Assembly: GCF_003589595.1 (NCBI RefSeq)
Contig: NW_020654422.1
Coordinates: 20,440,969-20,504,968 of the forward strand
Origin: Hyposmocoma kahamanoa
Lineage: Eukaryota; Arthropoda; Insecta; Lepidoptera; Cosmopterigidae
Direction of reading: 5' to 3'
Length of the DNA stretch: 64,000 nt
Shown: positions 1 to 12,909 of the stretch, piece after piece
Numbering within the stretch: the stretch's first letter is position 1
How the letters are laid out: the number at the start of each line of letters is the position of its first letter
Program-made: the position numbers and the translations under genes
The notes under the pieces: generated by a model
The model's database searches: none
Told to the model about the DNA's origin: nothing
Seen by the model: only the letters and a program-made list of their open reading frames with translations

Positions 1-3000
1 AACAGTACGACGTCATATCATTCCTCTTTTCACTAGCTGCCGTATTTTTGACATTTTTGCTCACTTTCGATATTTCAAAAGCGAACATTCTTCACTTGCC
101 GTAGAATGTCTACCTCTACTTTAAATCAATATACTTATTAATGGAAAGCAATTGACTGGAGTTAGAAGTCAAGATGTGAAGTGCTTAAGTGAAAACTCAA
201 TGGTAGTTTTAACAATTAGTCGGAGAGGGGCGATGTATCTATCTCAAGGGAAATAGTTCATAGTCGAGACATGTCCGGAACTTTCTTTTCACATATCTAC
301 AAAACGAAGATAAAAAAGTAATTAGCAGACGAGCTATTTTTCGTCGCAAGGTTGAAGTTGATTGTTTATTAGTCGGGCGACAGGCATTTCCTCCAATCGC
401 GGATGTGGTAGCGGCCGAATTCAATTTGATTCATTGCACTAATGCGGACCGGTCACGCGAATGACCGACCGAAAAATTCGACGCGCCCCGAAGGATTGGA
501 GGTCAGGGAGTGTAGACGAGCTACTTTTTGACTCGGTGTAAAATAGTTTGGACAATATCTCTGGCTTTGTATGACGAGAGAAACTTAGTATTATAAAGTT
601 TAAAAACTAGTATAAATCGTGAAAAAATTTACGTGTATTGTACCGAGAACATAAGTTAAGAAAGTTTTACTTATCGTCTCAGTCACGACAAGTAATGCCG
701 ACCTAAAGTTGAGTACATATTTTTTTAATTGAGATATTTGGATTTTTTTCAGACTAATATTTTTTTACATATCATCAGCGAAAAGGTAAATAATTTAAAT
801 GTCATACAGGATACCTAAGAACTCCTATAAACGACCACAGATAATAAGCACAGATCGCTACGAAGCCTGATTAGACAGATACAGGAAAAAACCAATGATA
901 TTGAACTCTGACAAATTAAAAACGACGAAATAGATTAAAAAAAATAATTACGTGGCACCAGTCATTTATGCCATTTGGCTAGTGCAAGTTTTATTATGTA
1001 CGTTATTGCAAAAAATATGTAAGTTTCTCGAAAATATCTGCTGAATATCGTGACTTATTTTGGTTCATAGTAGAGCTTTAAACTTTTTACCTTTCCACCG
1101 ATGATATGCGTTTAAAAAGTCGCTGGTCTGCCTAGGCAAGTTGATTTCCCGAAATTCCGAATCGATTCAGTCCGGATCGTGACCTCCGTTTTACGGCCCG
1201 TGCCTCCGACTTAATGCCTCCCATTGACTTTTTATGCCTCTGCGGAATTCACGAAAGCCTGAAGTTGACCTAAAGCTTTACATGCTATTATTTAATTGTT
1301 GGATTTTATGTTAGGCCATACACTCACAATACTACTGCGCGAACTGTAGAGAAGTATAACAAGTAGAGAGATGCTTTAATGTTATTGTGTTTTTTGAAGA
1401 AATAGAGCATAGGTTGCTTGAAATTTCCATAAAATTTTGAATGTAATTTAAGATTGGTGATTTTCCCTTTGGGAGAACGGTTTTCTTTTCCTTTAAGAGG
1501 TCGACGCTTTAAGTCCCTGTGGTGGCAAACTTACTACCTTAATTTTTAAGTTGTTTATGAATAGTAGCAACATTTCTCGCTGACGGTCCTTGGATGAGAC
1601 TCGTGTTCAAAAGTGAGGCGTATAATGCGTTGTATATGATGATGATGAATTTAGGATCAAATGTTGTGACCCTCTTTCAGTGTAGATTTATTGCGTGACC
1701 ATACACGGTACTTAAGGCCAATCCTCAATTTCTGTAAAAGGCAACTTTGGAACTTGAAGTTAACGAAGAGTTATGTTTACAAAACGCCTAAATGAAATAC
1801 AACAACAAGTACCAACCCCTAATAAAATTTATAAAGAAAAAAGGTCAAGAAATTAGAACATTCTCGATGCTCAGAAATTCAAAAGAAATCTAAAGGCTTT
1901 TCTGTTTCTTTGGCTGGAACAAATTAACTCTGTATTGAAACTGAATTGACCTTAATAGGAGTGTAAAGAAATCTCAAGTACAACATTAATCCTGTAGTAC
2001 TTTCCAAGTGGGGTCTAGCAAACATTGACAAATGGTTGTATATAAACATGTTAGGTACATGGAAATAAATTAGTCCACGCTCTGTACACGTGATTAATCT
2101 TTCAACCAATGGATCTTTTATAGCATACACTTTGCATGTGGAACACGTTCCTTTTATAAAAGTTCTTCAGTTAATTAATCATTATTGTAACGACCTTTAT
2201 ATCCTGCTGCTAGGTACTGTCAGCATAGTTACAGGCTTCCTGGCAACAAAACAGTTTTGTTTACGAGCCAAGATTACAGGTCCTATATCCCTTAAATCAT
2301 CACCTAAGGAGTGAATACCTCGGTTACGCATTTTCACACAGATTGTTTTCACTGATTTCTTAATTCTTTTGTATGATTGATTCAAAGCTCTTGGTTAAAT
2401 ATCTTATTGAAGTAATGTAGCATCCGAAAGAGATATTTGTTTATGAGAAATTTAGGATTGTGGCCTTTAAAAGCCATTGGTTGACAAGAACAAGCAAGGT
2501 CCGGGTGGTCATATTGACCGCCGTTGCCTGCACGCAAAATGAACCCTTAAGGTGGTAACGCGTCGATTTTACTTATAGTACGTGTTTCTATAGGAAGACA
2601 ATATTAATAGAGGTAATTATGGCACCTATAGGAATAAAGTTTAGAAAACAACTGTCAAAATATACAGTGATAGTTTTATCACCTTTTCATTTCCTAATTT
2701 GTTATTTAGCAATAAGGTCCTTTGTCAAGCTTTTTCATACTTATGCTTCTCTTCGATTCATCATTATCATTATCCTTAACCAATTATACATGCCATCGCT
2801 CAGCAAGCGTCTTCTTTTGAGAGCATTTGAGCCATAGCCCTACTACGCTGGTATAATGCGGGTTGGGGACTTTACAATTTTTTACACTTTTACACCGTTG
2901 TGTTTTAAACGCGAAGTTTTCCGTCGTCGTTAGCTGTGGTAAAAAATCTTTCTATCCTACGAAACTTCGAATACAACTCTAGTCTGCTTTTTTAGCACAA

Positions 3001-3540
3001 ATAAGTATTAAAAAAGCGCTATGTGGGAAATAACATCGTTTATTATAAAGAACAGCAAAGTAAAATGTAACTTTTCCTATGAAAGAGTACATTCGGTGTA
3101 GTGATAAATAGACTTTCCTGAGAGCATTCGTTCATTTGTAACGTTTAGACTGGCCAACGCCGCAGTCACACTGAGTTTGTCGTTGTGTATTGTGCCATTG
3201 TCTGCTTTATTTACTCAATTTGTGATTTTAGAGCAAATGCTTGAAGTTGAGAATAATGTCTTCTATGCAACCATTTTGCGACCTCTCCTACGTTAAAATC
3301 CGCATTTGAAGAAAGGTAATTTGAATGCGAGCCCAGATTTTAGAAGGTGAGGTGTACGCGCAGAAAATTAATATGATTAAATAAGAACAGGCGGAGAAAA
3401 ATTGACACAGATCCGGCGTCGAGAGGCGCGGCGAGTCGTTAAACCGTTGGGCAATTTTCAAGTTTTGGGATAAGTTGAATAACTATAGGATTTTAGTTGA
3501 AAATCAAAATGTAGCAGATTCTCTATAGTACTCAAAGATA
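1..3540. other. No gene recognised; AT-rich intronic or intergenic DNA
   Basis: No ORF here shows a recognisable domain; the short open frames look like chance. The only repeat I recognise is a fragment at about 2836-2874 resembling the 'ctacgctggccaatgcgggttgg' body of a lepidopteran SINE-like repeat. Under the minus-strand intron model this is intron. Confidence 0.5.
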
Positions 3541-3559
3541 AATATCTCCGTATAAAAAC

Positions 3560-4432
3560 TATTTATTTATTTAAACTTTATTGTACAATACACTGAAGTA
3601 CAAATGGCGGACTTAATGCCATAAGGCATTCTCTACCAGTCAATCATTGGGCCAAACAGAAAAAAAAAACAATAGGTTGGTGCTACACTTAAACAAGAAG
3701 AACAATATACCGGAAAACTAATCTATAATTTGTATGGTATAAATAAATAACATACTATAAACATACTTATTATACATACATAATAAACTTACATATATAT
3801 ATTATAATAATAAATAATATGATATATGTACCCAAAGCAACTTTATACAGTGTCTTAATTTTGACAATTGTCAAACAGATGCTTGCGCAACATGCGCTTG
3901 AATGATAATTTGGTCTGAGCTTGTCTTACACGGAGCGGGAGCGCGTTCCAAAGACGAATTTTTTTTTTTTTTTTTAATAAAATTGTTTATTCAGTAATTG
4001 CATGAAGGGTAAAAAAATTTGACAAAAAATCAGTGCGATGAGAAGGAATGGAAAGCTTAAGGCTACGGGAAGATCGAAATTCGCAACCCGGCCGAGCGTT
4101 TTGAAATTGAAATGAACATTTACATTTTACATCAGGTGCAGCCGGGTCGAACAAGATGGAGAAAAGAGTGGTTAAAATTCCTTAAGGACCTGCGTTGGCG
4201 GATGGGAAGCCAATTTAGTTGACGAAAAGCAGAGATGTGGTCATACTTCCGCAGACCAAAAATAAACCTAATGCAGTTGTTAAGAAGACGGTCTAATCTA
4301 TTCAAAAAGACTTGAGAGATGTTACTGTAACACACGTCAGCATAATCAATCACAGGCAACACTAGAGCTTGAATAAGGAGAGTTTTGGTTTTAATTGGAA
4401 GAAAGTTCTTAAACCTGTAAAGCTCTTAGTGT
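3560..4432 (-). pseudogene. 3' remnant of a non-LTR retrotransposon (RT C-terminal region and 3' UTR)
   Basis: On the minus strand, 4362-4132 reads in frame with motifs typical of the region after the RT domain of Jockey-superfamily LINEs: VLPVIDYADVCY, LDRLLNNCIRFIFGLRKYDH and LNWLPIRQRR. After frameshifts the frame resumes with FLSNFF, then RLWNALPLRVRQAQTKL, FKRMLRKHLFDN and a stop near 3865. It ends in an AT-rich 3' UTR and an (AAAT)-type tail at 3560-3575. The 5' part (endonuclease and RT palm) is missing, so this is a dead 5'-truncated copy. Clade (CR1- or L2-like) is uncertain. It is interrupted by a poly(A) insertion at about 3957-3999. Confidence 0.75.
3957..3999 (-). mobile_element. 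Ultra-short poly(A)-tailed insertion within the RT remnant
   Basis: Read on the minus strand, the RT frame ...HAI is broken by about 39 nt and then continues RLWNALP. The inserted block carries an AATAAA signal, ten further bases and a run of about 15-17 A. It is flanked by AATT at 3957-3960 and 3996-3999, a possible target duplication. Removing the block restores the reading frame. This looks like an extremely 5'-truncated retrocopy primed from an mRNA or LINE tail. Confidence 0.6.
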
Positions 4433-4439
4433 GTCTGTA

Positions 4440-6078
4440 ACCCTACGACAATTATGTGCAAGTTAGTTTTATTTTAGCCTGTTTTCGGGATATTTCGGCA
4501 TATTTTTTAGACAAAGATTGGTTACGCGTTCTTGAAACGCACGACTGCATCGCTACACTTGCGATTTATAGGCGATAGTATCGATGCAAACGCGCGACTG
4601 CATCGCTGCTGAAAATCGTGCGTGTGTGTAAAGGTAGATTTTTCGTAAGATTGTGAATGATTCGCCTTCAGATTACTATTTGATCAGTGAAAGAAACTAC
4701 ACAGTGGAGCACTGAGCTAATGGAATGTCGTTGAAACAATAGAAGAATACAAATGCTCAAGTTCGGACCCAGAGCAAGGGACACACGAAAAGTAACTTTT
4801 TTAATTTCACCGCGTCACAGGTGCCAAAAGAAAAACTCACGGTCTTTCTCCCTCAAAGAATGTGACACACGTCACAAAGGGCCAATAAAAACCTAGTATT
4901 TGCAAAGACCAATCAGAGCGTCCTGTTTTATTGCGACATTCTTTCGTTTAAACTGGTATTTGAAGCGTTAACCAATGGTTTGCCGTCAATAGGAAATCAA
5001 AATCGCCACTACGGCTAACGGGGCAATATTAATAGCACAGACCACATAAATACTAGGTATCTTCCGTGATTAATAGGTTTGTTGGATGGATTTATTTTTA
5101 GAACCCGGTAAATAAAGATTACAAGAACGTACCTCATAATTGAAAAAAAAAGGTATATTTTCTGCTTACATTTGCAAACCTCGTGTATGTATGTGTGTTT
5201 CAGAAATTTGATTATTTTCTTAACAACTATGGACCTATATATCGCATGATATTCAGCTGCGTTCTCTGTAACTGTCTCAAAGACCCATTTCGTGTTTGTT
5301 TTTATTATTAATTTATATTTTCTTTATACACTGTGTTGCATTTCGAATAAAGTACTTTTGATTTTAATTTTATCTTCACATGATATTCGATGACATAGGT
5401 TTATCAAAGCATAAGTAGTATCAACGTTCTAAACTGCTAAATGTCACTTGATAATGTTTTGACCAAAATAGGAATGAGACGAAAAAAGTTGCGGAATTCG
5501 TCAATATTAGGATTGACATCAAATATATTGGACGACGAAGTCAAATATATTGGATAGGGGCTTTTGTTTCGAACTCTCGATTAAATAGAAAGAAGGTGGA
5601 TTAAGTTTTAGGGGAGCATCTTTGGAAGTCTTTGTTTCGGGTAAATAAAATCGTTTTTTCCTCTGTGTGAAGCTCCCTGCCCGCATGGCATAGTACTGTT
5701 GATATTGCAGAAACTCTCTCTAGTTTTCATTTGGTCCGTTTGGCGCGAAAAATGCCATTTGCCTTTGTCCCTTTGTTTGTTTTCTGAGTCTTCCTTCTGA
5801 ACATCAATTGTCATGGTCAATTTGGAAGTCTGTAGGTTGGCCGGAACAAGGACATTTTGTTCAGGTGGAAATTTTCAGATGGTACTAACCTAGCGTGGCT
5901 ATGTTTAGGACTAGAATAACATAGTGAATGCCATCGATTGTGCAGGCTGTTCGTTGATAAAGAGGTTGGTTACTATAACGTTATATATACTATAAACCAA
6001 ACTTATGTATTATACGGTACTATTCGTCGATAAATTTAACGATTAAAACGATAACAATGTAGATATTTCGATTATTTA
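4440..6078. other. No gene recognised
   Basis: Contains a partial direct repeat at about 4537-4555 and 4589-4607 sharing 'cgactgcatcgct', with 'atcgtgcg' nearby, but no domain-bearing ORF and no known repeat. An AATAAA at about 5347 has no associated gene. Confidence 0.4.
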
Positions 6079-6150
6079 ATTACCTGTAGACAAGGCTGAA
6101 ATGGATGGTGAAAAAGTCTTACCTGAAACAAAATAACACGATTGGTTAAC
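6079..6150 (-). promoter_or_regulatory. Candidate recursive-splicing ratchet point with downstream donor
   Basis: Minus strand: a T-rich tract and TTTCAG lie directly against GTAAGA, with the junction at 6123/6122. A possible branch point (TTAAC) lies about 25 nt upstream. A second donor, CTACAG/GTAATT, follows at 6084/6083, defining a possible 39 nt recursive-splice exon (6122-6084). The combined acceptor-donor is the known form of a zero-nucleotide exon in long insect introns. It shares layout and strand with the sites at 22.45 kb and 61.87 kb. Confidence 0.55.
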
Positions 6151-6159
6151 ATAAAAATG

Positions 6160-7950
6160 AATATTAGAACGAAGTTGCACAGTTCACAAAATAAAACTAA
6201 AACATCAACAAAAATTTAAGCTTTCAATCGTTAAAACGCAAAAAATCAAAACAAAAAAGCTGGCTCCGCACTGGCAATGTGGAGCAAAGGTCACTCGTAC
6301 AGAACATTAGGGTCAAAGCACACGCGCCGTTCCGACCAAAGAATCTCTTTGTGTTGCACGTTCTATTAGCTTTTCCAATTCCAATTTTGACTGTTACCTT
6401 TATTCCACGCAATCTGGAATTTACAATTCAAGTCCAGGTTCAATAGTTTGCTTTTCACGTGTCTGTTACCACCATTTGTTGAAACAAGTATTTATTTTCG
6501 TTTTTTATTTTTTGGGATAGTTGTAATGAGACAGTGTTTTCTGTTATTTATGACTTTAGATGTAATAATTATAAGTATGATTATGTTAAGTGTGACTAAC
6601 GAAGATGTGGTTGACGATGTTTATATTCCCCTTTAGCAGCTTTGAATATTCCATTTCTTTGTTATACTTATCAAGAAGGATGAAGCAAAGCGCTTCATGT
6701 AAACGGCTGGTAAAATATATGTGGTATTTACACATTTTGTCTCTGCAGCGACGTCTTTGAGTGCGAGGTCCATTAAGCTTATTTTTGTTTATTTAGATTG
6801 TTGTACTGCAAGATATTTTAAAGAATTGTTTCCGTCTGTTGCTGAAGTTGTATAAGTCTATGTTTCCGTTCTTATTCATTTTATGAAGTAGAACAAGACC
6901 GTCTACTATAAGTTTCTTGTTTCAAGAACTTTTTCTTGTTTTGAGATTTTCCCTTAACGGGCCTCATCCCGAAGTAACTTGGTTCATACTCCTTTATTCC
7001 CGGCAATGTGTTTTGTCGCGGAGAATGCCCATTGTTGCTTCAAACTTTCTTTTTTCTCTTTGCCTTTTTTCTCTTTAATTTTATTTTGGCCCAACCAACG
7101 ATTTTATAATAGACGACTTTTGGAATAGAACAAGTAATGAGAAAGTTTAATGAAGCAGTGAGAGGGAAAGTTTGAATTGAGCGACTTTTTGTATGGAAGA
7201 GGGTAATATTTTTGGACAAAGTTTAGCTGTACCTACATTTAATACATGAATGTTTCAAGGCGGGCCTTTAGTTCTCTGGTCTGTATGTTGACGTTGTACT
7301 TAAAGTTTTTAAGTTGATCCTTGAAAATTTTGGTTAACTATAATCGTCATACTTTAACATGATACAAGATGAAGTTATGGAAATAATTTCCATGGTGGAG
7401 GTGGATTTTTGCAGATATCTGAAATTAGACAATTGCAATCGTATCGCTATCGCATCGTTTAGTAAAAACCAACCACCTTGTTAAAAGGTTCACTTTTGAA
7501 AACGAATTAGGCTTGCTGATTTTGTTATTTTTATTCAGTACCAAAGTTTATATTGCTTTTTGTTTTTTGCTCAACTTTACAGTCTTTGTATTTAAACTTT
7601 CGAGGCAAGATAATGTTCTTACCTTTCTTTTATTCAAAGATTTTTATCTTAACAGATTCATTTGAATACTTTTTCCTTATCGAAATTAATGGTCCCTTAT
7701 ATTTGGCACAAAAAGTTCTCACATAAAAATCTGTTAGCCAAAATTGTGTTTTCAGATAAAAATAATTACGTGCAAGTTTCGTCGTTACTCAGTGTGTTAT
7801 TTGTAAATATACATTTTTCACATATTTATTGTCTTTTCCGAATGCCTCCTGTCTGGTGTAACTTTAGTCCCATGTTAGGCGCCATAATTAAAAAATCTCA
7901 AGACTAATCTGGGTTAATAAAAATGGAAATAAATTACTTTGCTACCCGCA
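6160..7950. other. No gene recognised
   Basis: Short ORFs only, without recognisable domains. No repeat family identified. Confidence 0.4.
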
Positions 7951-8160
7951 AACCCAGCGAAACCAGCTCATTGTACGACCGAGCGTTGAACAATTAACAA
8001 CTCCTGAGGATGCCCCATAAAGAGGCGAAACACGTGTCGGGTATTTCTTGGGGGTGGTATTTGTGGTACAATACAAGAGCAGCCATTTTCCACGATTTCA
8101 CTGTCACTAGATTCGCGGTGTAGTAAACTAATTTACTTCCATTTATATCAACATGGATTT
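7950..8160 (+). repeat. Possible retroelement terminus with a hammerhead-like motif
   Basis: At 8003-8040 the order is CTGAGGA, a short self-complementary segment (GCC...GGC), then GAAAC followed by a CACGTG-containing stem. Similar CTGANGA-stem-GAAAC blocks are described for hammerhead motifs of Penelope-like retroelements and recur in many lepidopteran repeats. One extra base between CTGAGGA and the stem means cleavage activity is doubtful. Confidence 0.25.
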
Positions 8161-8661
8161 TCGTAAAGTCTGTGTCTATAAATTATAACCTGTATTATTC
8201 ATGCCAATTTTTATAATCCACACGAGACTTATGACTGAATTGTATTCTCTTTACCTATGAGTTCAAGCATAAACTTCAAAACATATTTTCCTCAAAAACA
8301 CCTTCAGATTCGAAACCGAAATTAAACTTTCGCTAAAACTTAAACCAACCAAGAAAGTCAGACGTCCAAGCTCTGTGAGTCGGACACAGGATGTCTCCCC
8401 CTCTTTTCCCCTCCCACCGGTAGATCCCAGGGGATCTTCCGGTCTCTATTGACCCCTCTCGAGCCTGTCGAACGCACATGCCTTCGTTAAAATTGCGATA
8501 AGGTGCTACAGACGGTGACATATGATTTTGAATTTAGTAAAAAAAATGTTTGGCGATATTTTTGTGACAGGAATATTTAAATGTGATAAACATACGTCTG
8601 CGTTAAAAGTAGATTTTTCGATTCTATTTTCATTTAAGGCTTATTTATTGAGACATAAACA

Positions 8662-8961
8662 AGTTTTTTTTTACGATAACAAGTGTCAGGACGAACTAGT
8701 CATGTACATGGTGTTAATCGACACGCCTTTTATAAGTTGCAGTGTCACTCAGAGCTTTAAATCGCAAAAATCTGAGGGACACTGTCACTGCGTCAGACAC
8801 CTCGAGACATACGTTGACGACTCTCATGTGCCTGTAATGTCGCCAGCACCTTTACCCTTTAAAACCGGAACGCAGTAATGTTCACATTACTGCTTGGCGG
8901 CGGATATAGGTAAGTTAGCAGTACTTCCCTGGACTTTTTCACAAGGAGATCTACTGCTATC
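8662..8961 (-). repeat. Poly(A) retroposon, family A, copy 1
   Basis: Family A is the commonest repeat in the window. Its sense strand begins near 'tagtagcagtagagctcc', runs through 'ggtgctggtgaaattacagg' and 'gtgacgggcgcagtggcag', and ends in 'cgtcacttgat' plus an A-rich tail. Here the tail is the T-run at 8662-8672 and the far end is at about 8961. Small ORFs across it are not genes. Confidence 0.8.
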
Positions 8962-8964
8962 AGG

Positions 8965-9770
8965 TATAGTGGCATATGCTGCTGTTCCTTATTCAGGAAT
9001 ATATGCTTTTTTTCAAACAGTTTGTATTCAAATTTGAATTTAAAAAAATATTGTTCCAAAATACTAAGTTAAAACAGCCGGAACCTATGAAGTATCGATC
9101 CTTCGAGTCGGATACCGTGTGATCTTTTTAGATATTCCCAGGCTTTGAAATATTCTTTGATTACGTTCATTTATTATTAATGAGGTATTAATATCTTTCA
9201 CGGTTTTACAGATCATTAATTTGAGTCTTTGTAAAAAGTAAATTGTCATTTTCCTCATGTTACGGTAATAGGTCATTCAAGTGGCAAAGGTCATCTATTC
9301 TGCTCTATTGATTGGTCTCCTAGTGGCTGAATTTTGTACACCATGGACTGACTTAATATGGATTGGAGGGGTTAACATGTTTTTTGACAACTTTTGGATC
9401 TTCAACTTAACAAATATCAAGTGATATTTTGCCGTAAAAAATTTCATGGTTCATGCTTTAACACGAAGCCGTACTCTCCATATTGAAATACAGCCATACT
9501 ACCAACTACCCTATCATCGTTTTATATACTAGTAAAATCCCATGTAGTCAGTTATATTTTCATTCTGTTCAAATCCCAGATTACGCCAACTCGGGTCCCT
9601 TGTAATGGCCGAAAGGGTCGGTAGATTTTAACGTAACGTTGTTTTAGGCCGTGAACCCGGCCAGTTTGATGGCTTAGATTTAGAACTTGCGAAAACTTTC
9701 AAGGCTTTTATTATGTACTGAAGAAGTGGAATAGCTTTAAATAAATTTGACATTCAAATACTCACGCCTT
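8965..9770. other. No gene recognised
   Basis: No supported ORF or recognised repeat. Confidence 0.4.
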
Positions 9771-9777
9771 TGGATTG

Positions 9778-10113
9778 CTATTGGAATAAGCAGAGACCAT
9801 TGATCGTCCACCTTGCACGATCCTGACAAGCTTCGCTTTCTTCACTTAAATTCATAAATCTTTTCATACAAGCTCTCCATTTCGTTTCACTACGCCTTTT
9901 TGTAAATCTCTCTCTAAAAAAATCTCGATTTAATCTGAAAACATCCTTCGTGGTCGTCCTTATCCAATATTGCCTTCCACGTATATATAATTCCTGTTTC
10001 GCCATTCCTACGTACTTCATGTGCCCAGAGAGCTTCGATATACCTGTCTCCATTTTTTTAACTACGTCCTCTTTCGCACCACATGGTTCACGGATCACAG
10101 TATTATGTCTCAC
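9778..10113 (-). pseudogene. C-terminal fragment of a non-LTR retrotransposon polyprotein
   Basis: The frame of about 111 residues reads CGAKEDVVKKMETGISKLSGH, then KQELYIRG, and ends RACMKRFMNLSEES and DRARW. This matches the order seen after the RT domain in RTE-like elements of moths: a VKEDVV..iekGmLrwfGHverM block, then RRACMKRVM..A..vC.DR.kW. The frame is closed upstream by a stop, has no RT palm and begins without ATG, so it is a fragment. Assignment rests on remembered family pattern, not a search. Confidence 0.55.
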
Positions 10114-10119
10114 TCTGTT

Positions 10120-11460
10120 TCTTCTACTCTACTCTTGTGCTTCTTCTGCCATATATCAGTATTAGAACCAAAACATTATTATGCATTGTCATTCCTACGC
10201 TTTCTATATTTATTATTTGTCTAATTCTTTTAAAAGTTTCACCAGAAGGAAAATAAATATTAGTCTATCTCTTAAACACACTGTTTAGTTATATACTTTA
10301 ACACTTACATCAAGGGATTTTGTCGTTTTGTCGGAAGCAATCGGTGTTTGACTTGGATCTCATGAGAAACCCTTGCTTAAAAATATTATATGTACAGAAT
10401 GACATTGAATAATACCGCTATTTTTCAATGCTTTCACTCGGACTATTTTTGCATTTCGCATACTAAAGCATCTAGACATTCAACGTCAAAGAAAAGCGCT
10501 TCTCCGTTTTAAAAATCGCACGCTATCTAATAATGTACATTATTGTTTGCCAACCCTCTAAAAGATTAAATCTTAAATAGAAACACCAGAATAGACCACT
10601 TAATTCCGGGAGAAATAATAAACTCGCTAGAGAATTTACGAAATTTACATATAAATTCGGAAGACAATGCCGTTGCGGGCTTGAAGTCGAACTCGGTCTA
10701 GAAATGAATTCCGAAACTTGGTCATAGTATTTAACGATATCAAATTCGTACTTTCATTTTAAACAAAAACAGGTCTTAAATTATAAGTATTGATGTACAT
10801 CTCAAAGTAAATTATTACAAGGATTTGTTTTTTTTTTTGAGTTTTTTATATTATACAATTTGCAAGTATATTCTACTACGTCTACCCATTGAGAAAATGC
10901 TCTTTACAGAGATTAAAAGCTTCCACTTAATACGTTTAGATTTATTTGTTCCAGCAAATTATTATTATTTTTGAAATAGGAACGGCCTTAAATTATCTTC
11001 TAAACCTTCTTTTTAGCCTTTTTGTACATACAACGTAGAATCCTTTTGTGCTTCAACTTTTCAAAATGGTCTAACCTATATGTACCTAGTCCTATACTTT
11101 ATCCCCAATAAGATTTCCTACAGGCGTCATGACGTATAAAATGGCTTACAAAACTTCCCTTTTATGTAAACGAGTTCTTTGCGTAAGGTTACTATAGGTC
11201 TGTTTTTCTTAAAATTACGCACGAACAGACACGTCTCTTTCAAGAAAAGCAAGGTTTTCCAACCAATCGTAAAGAAGACCCAAGCCCTCTGACCTGACAA
11301 AGCTCCGCCAAATTAGCATCCTGTTCCGACTTGTCCTGTTTCATTCATACTGTACAATGAAGACGTAGGCAAGTAGTGATGTCCAGTAAGGTGAGTCACT
11401 CAAATGAACAAATTGAACAGTATGGCAGCCAGAATAGTACAAGTAGAGCTTCTTGTCATT
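10120..11460. other. No gene recognised
   Basis: AT-rich DNA with no domain-bearing ORF. Confidence 0.4.
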
Positions 11461-11462
11461 TT

Positions 11463-11508
11463 CATGTCTCAAGGTGACGGGCGCGGGCGGCCCCTCAGAT
11501 CGTCACAT
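11463..11508 (+). repeat. Family A fragment
   Basis: Short match to the 'tgtctcagggtgacgggcgc...gcccctcagatc' core of the family A retroposon in sense orientation; both ends lost. Confidence 0.6.
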
Positions 11509-11509
11509 T

Positions 11510-12635
11510 CTTCACATGTCACATTTTCGTCGCATCACGAGCGTCTGGATCAATGGCTGCTAAAGAATATGGCAGTGCCAAATATGGCCGCAAGGTCATA
11601 GCTGATTTTAAAACATTTTGACAGTTTTGCAAAGTAATTTTATCAACGTAAAAATTGAGCACGACAAACGAGATAAAAAGAAATAATAATAATAATTGAT
11701 ATATATATAAATTAGTAGGCAACAGAGAAAAACAACATTTTTAATACAGTTCAATACATAAGAGTAATTAGAAATACGTAAATAACAAATGTTTTGTTTC
11801 GTCGTTCTCGCGGCGATGATTAAACGACAACGATAGCTATATATGCAATTTTATAGAGTTATCCTTGTTCTTCAAAATGTATAACAATAGTTAATTACCA
11901 AATAAACAAAAGAACGAATGACTCTAGTGCGGTATCTTACCGATTCAGTATTTGCAATAAAATAAATAAATTTTAATAATGGCAACATAGCTTTATCAAC
12001 TGAAATAAATATATCACGGGGAGGTTTATCACGCATTGCATGTGATATACTGCCATGCAACGACCACTGGTCAACATGTCAATAATTCACCGGCCGCTAC
12101 ATTCCATTACAGTCCTTGAGAATAAGTAAATCACAGGCACAGTAACGGTAAGGCGGTAAAACTAATCTGTAATATTTGTGAGCAGGCGGAAAAGTAACAT
12201 TGAAGACATGACGAGTGAATCTTTGAATCAACTTGTCTACTTCACTTAAAAATATATACACATTCATCACTAGCCCCGAAATCCAGCTCGGGCCAGACAA
12301 AGCATTTCCGGTCGCCGCTGAGCCGGCTGCTTCCGCCGGAAGTTGACACTATCGCCCTCTATCGACGCGCCATCGGAAACTATGCTGCTTTCAAGAGAAT
12401 TTTGCTACTTTAAATATTTTTACTTTGCCTTCAATATTTGTTGTGTATATTTGCGTATTTGCTCAGGCACACATCATACGGCAATAAAATTTTATAAAAT
12501 ACCTCTCACAATGAAAAATATTGAACAGAAAGAAAATATTTGCAAACAAGTTGAAAAAATTATTACTATTTAACTGTTTTTATAATTTACAGGATTTTTT
12601 TATATAATTACAAAATTTTCCTAAAAAAAACTGAC
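11510..12635. other. No gene recognised; small GC-rich patch
   Basis: Mostly AT-rich. A GC- and CpG-richer patch at about 12275-12375 stands out from its surroundings but has no clear TATA, initiator or ORF to support a promoter call. Confidence 0.35.
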
Positions 12636-12905
12636 TTCAAAATTTTTTGGAACATACATTTGCCAAGTTTTATTAAAATCGGTTAACGGAAAGTTGGTGA
12701 AATTCAATAAACTGGATTCATCCCCTAATTTGATACCCTAGGTAGAATATTTTCTACAAATTGATGAATGGGGCCACTGAGGTACCTTTTTTTAAACGAA
12801 AAAAGAATTATCGAAATTTTGTTCACAAATATCGAAGAAATCGCGTACACATAAAAAAAAATTAACGACTTGAGGACTCTTTCTTTTTTGACGTCGGATA
12901 AAAAT
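12636..12905 (-). repeat. Family F repeat, diverged copy
   Basis: Family F is a lepidopteran interspersed repeat. Its forward strand starts 'accgacttcaaaaaaggagg' and contains 'gtacctcagtattggtccc', 'caaactaggggatgaat' and 'caataaaacttggcaaat'. Here the reverse strand is seen: 'gccaagttttattaaaatcgg', 'attcatcccctaatttg', 'ggggccactgaggtacc'. Confidence 0.65.
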
Positions 12906-12909
12906 TAAT

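Noticed and set aside
8522..8878. 118-residue ORF
   Set aside because: Most of it overlaps a reversed family A copy, with no domain.
12275..12375. CpG-rich promoter
   Set aside because: No TATA, initiator or attached ORF; local GC content alone is weak evidence.
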